Of a stretch of DNA of 34,103 nt, positions 24,771 through 32,593 are shown one piece after another (position 1 is the first letter of the stretch; each line of letters begins with the position of its first letter). Below the pieces are notes generated by a model. That model searched no databases, was not told the DNA's origin, and saw only the letters and a program-made list of their open reading frames with translations. This DNA comes from Anaerolineae bacterium (GTDB lineage Bacteria; Chloroflexota; Anaerolineae; Aggregatilineales; Phototrophicaceae): the NCBI GenBank assembly GCA_021296065.1, contig JAGWBD010000016.1:1-34103 (forward strand), given 5' to 3'. The translations under genes were made by a program, and so were the position numbers.

Positions 24771-25919
24771 ATGAGCATGCGGATTATCGTGGCGCCTGGC
24801 GCCTTCAAGAACAGTTTGACGGCGCAGCAAGCCGCGGCCGCCATCGCGAGAGGTCTGGAGCAATCCGGCCTGGGCGCGGACCTGCTGTTGACGCCCGTGG
24901 CGGACGGCGGCAACGGCACGCTGGATGCCATGCTGGCGGGCGGCGGCGAACGGCGCAGTCGCGTCGTAAGCGGCCCGTTGGGCGCGCCGGTGGAGGCCGA
25001 CTGGGGACTGCTGGCGGACGGAGAAACGGCTGTGGTGGAGATGGCGTTGGCTTCGGGCATGGAATTGCTGCGAGCGGATGAGCTGGATCCCTTGCGGGCC
25101 AGCACCTTCGGCACGGGCCAGTTGCTGGCGGCAGCGCTGGACGCCGGGGCCACGCGCGTCATTCTGGGGCTGGGCGGCAGCGCCACGGTAGATGGCGGGG
25201 CCGGCTGCCTGCAGGCGCTGCGTGTGCGACTGCTGGACGCGCAGGGCGAGGCGATCGGGCCGGGCGGGGCGCAACTGGGGCGGGTTGAACGCGTGGACGC
25301 CGGCGGGCTGGACCCGCGCTGGCGAGACGTGTCGCTGTTGCTGGCCTCCGACGTGGACAATCCGACTCTGGGCGAGCTGGGCGCGGCGGCCGTTTTCGGG
25401 CCGCAGAAGGGCGCCGATGCGCGGCAGGTCGATCTGCTGGAAGGGCAGTTGACCCATTTCTTCACGGTGATTTACGAGCAGACCGGTCGCGACCTGCGGC
25501 AGGTGCCGGGCGGCGGCGCTGCGGGCGCCTTCGCCGCGGGCATGATGGCTTTCCTCGACGCTGAACTGCAACCGGGCATAGAACTGGTTCTGGCACACAG
25601 CGGATTCGATCAGGCGCTGGCGGATGCCGATCTTGTCATCACGGGCGAGGGGCAGATGGACGAACAGACCATCCACGGCAAGGGACCGATCGGCGTGGCG
25701 CGCATGGCGCGGACGCAAGGCGTGCCGACGGTGGCGCTGGTGGGCGGTCTGGCCGTGCACGACGCGCAATTGCACGCTGCGGGCATGCAGGCCGTGCTGC
25801 CGATCACGCCGCGACCGATGCCGCTTGAGGAAGCGCTGGCGAATGCGCCGCAACTGCTGGAGCGGGCCGCCTTGCGTCTGGGGTATTTGTTGCAGATTAA
25901 GCCTGCGGAGGAAAGCTGA
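24771..25919 (+). CDS. Glycerate 2-kinase (GlxK/GarK family)
   Basis: 382 residues, normal for the family. The N-terminus RIIVAPGAFKNSLTAQQAAAAI is diagnostic (usually DSFKGSLSA). Further family segments are VADGGNGTLDAML, GLGGSATVDGGAGCLQAL, FGPQKGA, GGGAAGAFAAGMMAF, VITGEGQMDEQTIHGKGP and VPTVALVGG. It phosphorylates glycerate to 2-phosphoglycerate, feeding glycolysis from glyoxylate, sugar-acid or serine routes. The start ATG at 24771 has AAGGAG 7 nt upstream; the same frame is open far upstream but that part is only antisense shadow of the aldolase gene. Confidence 0.95.
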   Translation: MSMRIIVAPGAFKNSLTAQQAAAAIARGLEQSGLGADLLLTPVADGGNGTLDAMLAGGGERRSRVVSGPLGAPVEADWGLLADGETAVVEMALASGMELLRADELDPLRASTFGTGQLLAAALDAGATRVILGLGGSATVDGGAGCLQALRVRLLDAQGEAIGPGGAQLGRVERVDAGGLDPRWRDVSLLLASDVDNPTLGELGAAAVFGPQKGADARQVDLLEGQLTHFFTVIYEQTGRDLRQVPGGGAAGAFAAGMMAFLDAELQPGIELVLAHSGFDQALADADLVITGEGQMDEQTIHGKGPIGVARMARTQGVPTVALVGGLAVHDAQLHAAGMQAVLPITPRPMPLEEALANAPQLLERAALRLGYLLQIKPAEES

Positions 25920-26268
25920 GCGCATTCAGGTTTGGCGGCCGGGCCACGAGATCGTTCGGCTCCCCGCAGGAGGCAAATTTCAAGCACAACGCATCAGTCC
26001 CGCAGCGATTCCGGTCAGCCTTGCGGAATCGGTCAGTCGCCACATCCTGGTAATTGCCCGCAAGCGGCGTTACGCCCTCGACCCCAACGCCATCGCTCCG
26101 GCATGGCCAGCCCCAAACTGCGCAAGCAAAGTGTCATCTGTGCGCCACAGAATGCAGGCGGAGTACATCCTGAGCCCGTGAAACGCAGCAAATATCACGA
26201 GTTCTTATTGGTGTTCTGAAAACATTAAGGTACAGTGAAATGACATTGAAGGAAAACGAACCAAAACT
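25920..26268. other. 349-nt intergenic region with an inverted repeat
   Basis: No convincing gene is seen. The glycerate-kinase side carries CGATTCCG (26006-26013) and CGGAATCG (26024-26031), an 8-bp perfect inverted repeat with a 10-nt loop. It has no T-run, so it is at best a weak terminator. Reading frames open through this stretch show no recognisable motif and no ribosome site. The right end becomes A+T-rich just before the Tat-protein gene. Confidence 0.5.
26208..26236 (+). promoter_or_regulatory. Possible promoter of the Tat-exported protein gene
   Basis: TTGGTG (26208-26213), then 17 nt, then TACAGT (26231-26236, 4/6 match). Transcription would start near 26243. The ATG at 26240 would then fall outside the message, in agreement with use of the TTG at 26269. 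Both hexamers are only moderate matches. Confidence 0.35.
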
Positions 26269-27363
26269 TTGGACAGACGTAAATTTCTGAAACTTGCGGG
26301 TGGGGCCGTTTCCGGGCTTGCCGCGACCCGCACTTTGGCTGGCAGGCCGGCCGGCCCCGTCCGTTCCGCCACGGCTTCAAGGCTGGAGCAAAGCACCAGG
26401 CGACCAAACTACGGACCGAATCCGGCCCCGGGTTTACGGCCGGCGCCCGTGACGCGCAAGCTGCTGGTCGTGACCCTCAATCCACGCCTGCCGAGCATGG
26501 GCAATATCACTGTGCGGCAATACCTGGGTCTGAACAACCCGAGCTGGCTGATCGCCAATCACATTCGTGACCTGCGTCATGCCAGTTACGGTTACGCGAA
26601 TTACCAGGTCGTTGAGAACATCCATATCGATAATTTTGCCCAGTGGCCAGTCTTGCAGGACGGTTTCCGCTACGACGAACACAGTTATCTGGGAGTTTTG
26701 CGCAACTGGAGGGACAACAGGATAGCGCCGCAGCGCAATCCCTGGCTCATCAACCATCATGCGTACTTCGATTATTTCAACATCTACGAGCGTGTCAGGA
26801 CGGGCCAGATCGATGAAGTCTGGCAAATCGAGACGCCCTTCGGCGGCAACTGGGAAGCCGTCATGGCGGGGCCAGGCGCTTCCAATTCCAACGCCCCGCC
26901 AGTTGGCGGAACAGACCATGCGGGTCGGCGCTTCGTCTTTATGGTCTACAACATGGAACGCACGCTGACGGAGATGCTGCACAGTTACGGGCACCGGGCG
27001 GAAGGTCATTTGAACACGGTCCACAGCCGCTTCGGTGACCAGGACAACCTGTGGAAGCGATTCATACGGCGCGAGGCCTCGCACCCGGGGCAGGCCGAGG
27101 TGGGCAACATTCATTTCCCGCCCAATGCCGAACGGGACTATGACAGGTCAAACGCGCGGACCGTGATGAGCAATGCCGACGACTGGTACCAGTTCCCCTT
27201 CCTGACGGGCAACCGCTTCCGCCCGATGAGCAGCCGGGAATGGAGCAGCAATCCACGTCTTTATTACATGTGGTGGATGCGGCATTTGCCGCACGTGGAA
27301 GGCGCCTGCGACGGCGTCTCGCTCAACTGGTGGCGTTACATCGTCGACCCCAACACCATTTAG
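26269..27363 (+). CDS. Unrecognised Tat-exported protein with conserved-looking His-rich motif
   Basis: 364 residues from TTG at 26269-26271. The N-terminus MDRRKFLKLAGGAVSGLAA is a twin-arginine signal, with cleavage plausible near residue 25, so the protein is probably exported folded with a cofactor. The mature part is rich in Trp, Tyr, Asn and His. Distinct elements are NYQVVENIHID, FDYFNIYERVRTGQIDEVWQ, an EMLHSYGHRAEGHL segment (a Glu-x2-His-x3-His arrangement that could bind metal), GNIHFPPNAERDYD and MRHLPHVEGACDGVSLNWW. I do not recognise the family. The ribosome site is weak (AAGGA about 15 nt upstream). It stands alone between glycerate kinase and uvrC and overlaps the uvrC stop by 4 bases. 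Confidence 0.75.
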   Translation: MDRRKFLKLAGGAVSGLAATRTLAGRPAGPVRSATASRLEQSTRRPNYGPNPAPGLRPAPVTRKLLVVTLNPRLPSMGNITVRQYLGLNNPSWLIANHIRDLRHASYGYANYQVVENIHIDNFAQWPVLQDGFRYDEHSYLGVLRNWRDNRIAPQRNPWLINHHAYFDYFNIYERVRTGQIDEVWQIETPFGGNWEAVMAGPGASNSNAPPVGGTDHAGRRFVFMVYNMERTLTEMLHSYGHRAEGHLNTVHSRFGDQDNLWKRFIRREASHPGQAEVGNIHFPPNAERDYDRSNARTVMSNADDWYQFPFLTGNRFRPMSSREWSSNPRLYYMWWMRHLPHVEGACDGVSLNWWRYIVDPNTI

Positions 27364-29246
27364 TCCAGTTCCGCGTGGATGGCGGCGGCAAGGTCCGGCG
27401 TGATGCCGGGCAGGGCCGCCAGTTCATCGATACTGGCCGCGCGGATGGCGTCGATGGAATTGGCATAGTGCTTCAACAGGGCCTTGCGTTTGGCGGGGCC
27501 GATGCCGGGCACGGCTTCCAGCCGGCTGGCCATGCCCTGTTTGCGGCGCCGGTTACGGTGGCTGGTGATCGCGAAGCGATGGGCCTCGTCGCGGATGCGC
27601 TGGACCAGAAAGAGCGCCTGGTCGCGCGGGGGCAGGAGCAGCGGTCGATGGGCGCCGGGCAACCAAAGTTCCTCGAAACGTTTTGCCAACCCCGCCACGC
27701 GCAGCGCTTCCTGCAAGCCGAATTCCCGCAACACCTCAAGCGCGACGTTGAGTTGACCGCGCCCGCCGTCCACGATTAATAAATCCGGCAAAAGTCGCCA
27801 GGTTTCCTCGTTGTCGCGCCCAACGGGTGCTGGCGCATCATCCTGCTCCCGCGCACGGACGTAACGGGTGAAGCGGCGCGTCAGGGCCTCACGCATCGAC
27901 TGGTAATCGTCGGCGCCGCGCTGACTGACCGAGCGGATGTTGAAGCGACGGTATTCGCTTTTGCGCGCCACACCGCGCACGAAGACGACGCGGCTGGCGA
28001 CGATGGCCGTTCCCTGGGTGGTGCTGACGTCGAAGCACTCGATGCGGTTGGGCGGGCGGGGCAGTTGCAGGGCGGCCTGCAGGCTGGCGAGGGCGTCTTC
28101 CTGGCGCAGCGAGTCCGCTTCCCACTGGGCGCGCAGCATGTGCAGGGCCTCGGCAGCATTTTCGCGCGCGAGGCTCACCAGCTCGCGCTTGCGGCCGCGT
28201 TGGGGCACGGTGATGGTGACCTTGCTGCCGCCGCGCCTGTCTTTCAGCCACTGCTCGATGATGCGCGCTTCCTCGACGTGGTTGGGCAGAATGACTTCCC
28301 TGGGGATTTCGCTGGCCTCGTTGTAAAAGCGCTTGAGAAAGGCGCGCACGACGATCTCGTCGCTTTCATCGGCGCTGCCTTCGAGCGCGTGCGAATCGCT
28401 GCCAATCAGGCGCCCGTTGCGGATGAAAAGAATCTGGACCACCGCGTCATGGTTGTCGCGCGCCAGGGCGATGACGTCATGGTTGCTGAGGCTGTGGCCG
28501 ACGGTTCGATTTTTTTGCGTGATCATGTCAATCGCGCGCAACTGGTCTCGCAGGGAGGCGGCGCGCTCAAAATTGAGGGTGGTGGCGGCTTCGTCCATCT
28601 CCTGCTGCAGCCGCGTCACGATCTCTTCCGAACGGCCGCGCAAAACGGCCATCAGGCCGGCAATCATCGCGCGGTAGGCTTCTCGGTCGACAGCGCCGAT
28701 GCAGGGCGCGTTGCAGAGCTGAATGTCGGGGTAGAGGCAGGCGCGCTCGTCCTGGCCGTCGATGTCGCGGTCGCAGGTGAGGTAGGGGAAGACCTTGCGC
28801 AGGGTCTGCAGCGTGTCCTGCGCGGCCCACATGGCGACGTAGGGGCCGAAGTAGCGGCTGCCATCGTGGACAAGGCGGCGCGTGACGTCGACGCGCGGAA
28901 AGTCATCCTGCCAGGAGACGCGGATATAGGGATAGCGTTTGTTGTCCTTGAGCGCGATGTTGAAGTGCGGCAGGTGGCGTTTGATCAGGGTCTCTTCAAG
29001 GATGAGGGCCTTGACCTCATTGCGCTCGACGATGAAGTCAATGTCGCGGATGCGCTCACGCAGGCGCCGCGTTTTCTCGCTATGCTCGGCGCTGTTGTTG
29101 AAGTAGCTGCGCACCCGGCTGCGCAGGCGCCGCGCCTTGCCAATGTAGAGCACTTCGCCGCGCTCGCCTTTCATCAGGTAGACGCCCGGCTTTTGCGGCA
29201 GGTTTTCGAGGATGGTGCGAATGTGGGGGGAGGGGCTGAAGGTCAT
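27360..29246 (-). CDS. uvrC: UvrABC excinuclease subunit C
   Basis: 628 residues, the usual size. The N-terminal GIY-YIG nuclease (KPGVYLMKGERGEVLYIGKA, about 19-38, with Glu in ALILEETLIK) makes the 3' incision. A UVR motif (about 204-238) binds UvrB. The RNase-H-like domain (ECFDVSTTQG, LLIVDGGRGQLNVAL) makes the 5' incision. Two helix-hairpin-helix motifs close the protein (AVPGIGPAKRKALL and ALPGITPDLAAAI). Where many homologues have FDISH, this one has FDVST; the catalytic Asp is kept. It is divergent from rsmH, with 67 nt between the starts. Confidence 0.97.
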   Translation of the reverse strand: MTFSPSPHIRTILENLPQKPGVYLMKGERGEVLYIGKARRLRSRVRSYFNNSAEHSEKTRRLRERIRDIDFIVERNEVKALILEETLIKRHLPHFNIALKDNKRYPYIRVSWQDDFPRVDVTRRLVHDGSRYFGPYVAMWAAQDTLQTLRKVFPYLTCDRDIDGQDERACLYPDIQLCNAPCIGAVDREAYRAMIAGLMAVLRGRSEEIVTRLQQEMDEAATTLNFERAASLRDQLRAIDMITQKNRTVGHSLSNHDVIALARDNHDAVVQILFIRNGRLIGSDSHALEGSADESDEIVVRAFLKRFYNEASEIPREVILPNHVEEARIIEQWLKDRRGGSKVTITVPQRGRKRELVSLARENAAEALHMLRAQWEADSLRQEDALASLQAALQLPRPPNRIECFDVSTTQGTAIVASRVVFVRGVARKSEYRRFNIRSVSQRGADDYQSMREALTRRFTRYVRAREQDDAPAPVGRDNEETWRLLPDLLIVDGGRGQLNVALEVLREFGLQEALRVAGLAKRFEELWLPGAHRPLLLPPRDQALFLVQRIRDEAHRFAITSHRNRRRKQGMASRLEAVPGIGPAKRKALLKHYANSIDAIRAASIDELAALPGITPDLAAAIHAELD

Positions 29247-29313
29247 GGTATAGTCGGGTTGTGCGCCAGACCTACGCTATGGAACCGGTCCCTCCAGTAT
29301 AGCGGAAGCGGGC

Positions 29314-30294
29314 ATGTCCTCTGACAGCAGACATGGAGAAGGTAGCGCGCCGGTGGCTCGCCAGGCGCGATCAGCGTCCGCCATGACCTGGCACACGCCG
29401 GTGCTGGTGGACGCCGTGCTGGAGGGGTTGTTGCCGGCAGAGCGTCTCATCGATGGCACGCTTGGCGCGGGCGGTCACAGCCAGGCGCTGCTGGCGGGCG
29501 GCGCAGGGGCCCTGCTCGGCCTGGACCTGGACCGCGAGGCGCTGGCAGTAGCGCGAGAGCGACTGTCCCCCTGGCAGGAACGCGTGACGCTGCGCCATGG
29601 CAGCTATGAGGACATGCGCCTGGCGGCCCGCGAACGGGGCTGGCGTGAGGTCGATGGCATCTTGCTGGATCTGGGCGTTTCGTCCCTGCAACTGGACCGC
29701 GCCAAAAGGGGTTTTTCCCTGCGTCAGGACGGACCGCTGGACATGCGCTTCGATCCCGCCAGCGGCGTCCCCGACGCCGCCTGTCTGGTGAATGGCAGCA
29801 GTGAGGAAGTGCTGGCAGACCTCTTTCGACGTTTCGGCGAGGAACGCCACAGCCGGCGACTGGCCCGCATGATTGTGCGCGAGCGCCCTTTCAGCGGCAG
29901 CGGCGAACTGGCGCGCGCCATCGAACGGGCGACTCCCCGGCCCTGGCGCGGACGCATCCATCCGGCGACGCGTGTCTTCCAGGCCCTGCGCATCGCGGTC
30001 AATGACGAGCTGGAAACCTTGCAACGGGCCCTGCCAGAGGCGCTGTCCCTGTTGCGACCGGGTGGCCGACTGGTCGTCATCAGCTTCCACAGCCTGGAAG
30101 ACCGGATTGTGAAACGTTGGCTGCAGCAGGAGGAACGCGACTGCATCTGTCCGCCGCAGGTACCGGTGTGCGCCTGTGACCAGCGCGCCCGTCTGCGTCG
30201 ACTGCGGCGCCGGCCTCTTGTGGCGGACGCTATCGAGCGCGAGCGCAATCCGCGCAGCCGCAGCGCGAAATTACGGGTGGCGGAGAAGCTGTGA
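29314..30294 (+). CDS. rsmH: 16S rRNA (cytosine-1402-N4)-methyltransferase
   Basis: 326 residues. MTWHTPVLVDAVLEGL, the SAM-binding DGTLGAGGHSQALL, LLDLGVSSLQLD, GFSLRQDGPLDMRFD, HPATRVFQALRIAVNDELE and VVISFHSLEDRIVKRW are all diagnostic of RsmH (MraW). It methylates C1402 in the ribosomal decoding centre. ATG at 29314 has GGAAG close upstream and gives a 23-residue extension. ATG at 29383 (MTWHTP) is the conserved-family start but lacks a ribosome site, so either is possible. It is the first gene of the division/cell-wall cluster; the usual mraZ is absent, with divergent uvrC in its place. Confidence 0.96.
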   Translation: MSSDSRHGEGSAPVARQARSASAMTWHTPVLVDAVLEGLLPAERLIDGTLGAGGHSQALLAGGAGALLGLDLDREALAVARERLSPWQERVTLRHGSYEDMRLAARERGWREVDGILLDLGVSSLQLDRAKRGFSLRQDGPLDMRFDPASGVPDAACLVNGSSEEVLADLFRRFGEERHSRRLARMIVRERPFSGSGELARAIERATPRPWRGRIHPATRVFQALRIAVNDELETLQRALPEALSLLRPGGRLVVISFHSLEDRIVKRWLQQEERDCICPPQVPVCACDQRARLRRLRRRPLVADAIERERNPRSRSAKLRVAEKL

Positions 30295-30761
30295 GACAGG
30301 GCGTCCTTTTCGAACATGCCCTGCGTCGTTCCTTGCGACGCCAGCGGCGGGCCGTGATTCTGGCGCTGTTGGGTCTCTTGCTGGCGGTTATCGTGGGCGC
30401 GATCGTTTATTTGTCGCAGGCAGCGCTGGATGCCACAACCGGCCGTCAGCTGGAGTCCCTCATCGCCGAGCGCAACGACCTTGAGCAACTGAATGAGAGT
30501 CTGCGCGCAGAGATCGCCAGTCTGCGCAGTGTGCCCCGTTTGCGCCAGCGGGCAGAGGAGTTGGGCTTTCGTCTGGCGAATTCGGAGGACATCGATTACG
30601 TCGTTGTGGACCAATACGATCCGCGCCAGACGGCGGTGGCGCCGCAGATTTACGCGCAACTGGCAACGCCGGCGCCCGCTTATGAAGAGACGCTGGCCGG
30701 TTGGTTGCAGCAACAACTGGACGCCTTCAACCGGCAACCCGACGCGCTGGAGGGCGAATGA
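30291..30761 (+). CDS. ftsL: FtsL-like septum-formation protein
   Basis: 156 residues from GTG at 30291, overlapping the rsmH stop as GTGA. A basic N-terminus (RRSLRRQRR) precedes one membrane helix (about 22-44) and a periplasmic-side coiled coil (about 50-90, LESLIAERNDLEQLNESLRA) ending in the RLRQRAEELGFRLA motif typical of FtsL/DivIC-type proteins. The ~60-residue C-terminal tail is longer than in most FtsL. It presumably pairs with FtsB/DivIC to control the FtsW-FtsI synthase. Position between rsmH and ftsI is the classical place of ftsL. Confidence 0.82.
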   Translation: MRQGVLFEHALRRSLRRQRRAVILALLGLLLAVIVGAIVYLSQAALDATTGRQLESLIAERNDLEQLNESLRAEIASLRSVPRLRQRAEELGFRLANSEDIDYVVVDQYDPRQTAVAPQIYAQLATPAPAYEETLAGWLQQQLDAFNRQPDALEGE

Positions 30762-32497
30762 GGCAAAACCTGCCTGACGATACCCTGCGGCAACGCCTGC
30801 CCATCGTCATCGCGGGCCTGTTGCTGGTCAGCATGCTGCTCATGCTGCGTCTGGTCTCCTTCCAGTTTCAACTGGACCCTGCTGTGACCAGTTACCTGGA
30901 AAGCGTGCGCGAATCCGGCTACCGGCGCACGCTGCGCCAGTCCGCCGTCCGCGGCAACATCTTCGACCGGGACTTGCAGGCGCTGGCGGTTAACTCGCTT
31001 GAATACCGTGTTGGCATCAGCCCAAATCTGGTCTCCCGGCCGCGTGAGACAGCCATCCGACTGGCGGGCATCATGGGGCTGGACGAACTGGATACCTTCA
31101 ATCGCATCACCAGCGAGGTCCCCTGGGTATTGTTGTCTGCGGGAGTCAGCGCGGACCAGGGGCGGCAGGTGGCCGAACTGGACCTTTTGGGTGTCACGAT
31201 CGAAGCGAGGCCGCGACGTTACTATCCGCAGGGTTCGATGGCTGCCCAGGTGGTGGGTTTCGTGGGCGGTGACATGCAGGGTTACTATGGCATTGAAGGC
31301 TTTTATGACGGGCAACTGGCCGGGCGTGAGCAGGAGCAGATGCTCAGCAACATCCCCTTTGACGTGCCGGTGGACCGGGACGAGGACCGCGGCTCCGATA
31401 TCGTGCTGACCATCGATCGCGAAATTCAGTTCCTTGCCGAAAGCGAACTTGAGAACAGCGTGGCGCAGACCAATGCTGCCCGCGGCAACATCCTCGTGAT
31501 GGACCCGCGCAATGGTGAAATACTGGCCATGGCCAGCTGGCCTACCTTTGACCCCAACGCCTGGTATGAGATACGCGACGACACCCTGCTGCAGAATGCG
31601 GCGATTAACGATCTCTTTGAACCAGGCAGCCTGATGCAGGTGTTGACCCTGGCCATCGCGCTGGAGAGCGGCAATTTTCAAATGGACGACACCTACGTGG
31701 ACCGGGGCTACATCGAGGCTGGCGGCGTGCAAGTCCAGAACTGGGACCGCAAGGCCCATGGCGTGGTTGACCTGACAACCATCCTGGTGGAATCGCTCAA
31801 CGTCGGCGCTGCAACAGTAAGCATGCAAATGGGACCGGCGACCTTTTTCAGGGGCTTGCGGGAATTTGGCATGGGCGAACCAACGGGCATCGACCTGCAG
31901 GGAGAAAACCCCGGCATCCTGTTTGTGCCCGGCGACGAGGACTACAACGACAGCCTGCTGCTGACCAACAGTTTCGGCCAGGGCGTGGCCGTCACCCCCC
32001 TGCAAGTCCTGGCGGCCTTTTCCGCCATCGCCAATGATGGTTTGATGATGCAACCGCACGTCTTTCGACGCCTGCTGGATGGCAACGAGGTGAGGGAATC
32101 GTCACCATCGACGCTGGGGCGGCCGATCAGTTCCGCGACTGCCCGACAGGTAACCGAAATGATGGTCACCGCCTTGCGCGAAGGCATGGGTGGCCGCGCC
32201 GACCTTCCGGGCTACACTGTCGCAGGCACGGCCGGGACGGCCCAGGTGCCCACTACCCTGGGTTACGAAGCGGGCACCTCCGTCGTTTCATTCATTGGTG
32301 TCCTGCCGGCTGACGACCCCAGGGCCATTGTCTTTATCCGGCTGGACCACCCCAACGAATACTGGGGCGCGGCGGTGGCGGCGCCGATCTTCCAGCGCAT
32401 GGCGCAACGTCTGGTCATTTTGATGAATATTCCGCCTGACGACGTTCGGCGTGAACTGATCGCTGCCGGTGGCGCGGTCGAGGCTATCCAGCATTAG
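30758..32497 (+). CDS. FtsI/PBP2-type class B penicillin-binding protein homologue with degenerate transpeptidase motifs
   Basis: 579 residues. N-terminal membrane anchor (about 13-36), the dimerisation-domain signature RGNIFDRDLQALAV (66-79), then a full-length transpeptidase-like domain with GNILVMDPRNGEILAMASWP, FEPGS, GVVDLTTILVESLNVG, FGQGVAVTPLQVLAAFSAIAN and the KTG region. The three active-site motifs are changed: SxxK is S291-L-M-Q294, SxN is kept as S346-L-N348, and KTG is T491-A-G493. Both catalytic lysines are gone. The family cross-links septal peptidoglycan; here the protein would be expected to be inactive, or weakly active, as a transpeptidase and could serve as a scaffold with FtsL and FtsW. 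The ATG overlaps the ftsL stop (ATGA). No frameshift or internal stop is seen. Confidence 0.92.
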   Translation: MRQNLPDDTLRQRLPIVIAGLLLVSMLLMLRLVSFQFQLDPAVTSYLESVRESGYRRTLRQSAVRGNIFDRDLQALAVNSLEYRVGISPNLVSRPRETAIRLAGIMGLDELDTFNRITSEVPWVLLSAGVSADQGRQVAELDLLGVTIEARPRRYYPQGSMAAQVVGFVGGDMQGYYGIEGFYDGQLAGREQEQMLSNIPFDVPVDRDEDRGSDIVLTIDREIQFLAESELENSVAQTNAARGNILVMDPRNGEILAMASWPTFDPNAWYEIRDDTLLQNAAINDLFEPGSLMQVLTLAIALESGNFQMDDTYVDRGYIEAGGVQVQNWDRKAHGVVDLTTILVESLNVGAATVSMQMGPATFFRGLREFGMGEPTGIDLQGENPGILFVPGDEDYNDSLLLTNSFGQGVAVTPLQVLAAFSAIANDGLMMQPHVFRRLLDGNEVRESSPSTLGRPISSATARQVTEMMVTALREGMGGRADLPGYTVAGTAGTAQVPTTLGYEAGTSVVSFIGVLPADDPRAIVFIRLDHPNEYWGAAVAAPIFQRMAQRLVILMNIPPDDVRRELIAAGGAVEAIQH

Positions 32498-32538
32498 CCG
32501 GGGAACGGGGCCGGCCGGCAAGGCAGGGGCTGGCGCGC

Positions 32539-32566
32539 TTGGTTATGCCTGCCGATGCGCTAGAAT
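32539..32566 (+). promoter_or_regulatory. Promoter upstream of mraY
   Basis: TTGGTT (32539-32544), 16-nt spacer, TAGAAT (32561-32566, 5/6 match). It lies in the 96-nt gap after the ftsI-like stop, 27 nt before the mraY ATG. All earlier genes of this cluster overlap, so the gap with a promoter suggests mraY-murD can be expressed separately. Confidence 0.5.
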
Positions 32567-32593
32567 TGGAATAGGACGAAAGACAGGGCAGAC

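Noticed and set aside
25624-26181. Frame running from inside glycerate kinase into the intergenic region
   Set aside because: No family resemblance, no ribosome site, and the part inside the kinase is a frame shadow.
26240-26290. ATG at 26240 with AAGG upstream as the start of the Tat-protein gene
   Set aside because: It is in another frame and stops after 16 codons; the TTG at 26269 gives an exact twin-arginine signal. A frameshift is possible but needs no invoking.
27360-29246. UvrC FDVST instead of FDISH as a sign of lost activity
   Set aside because: The catalytic Asp is kept, and I believe this His position varies among UvrC proteins (many seem to have FDISN), so it is not evidence of inactivation.
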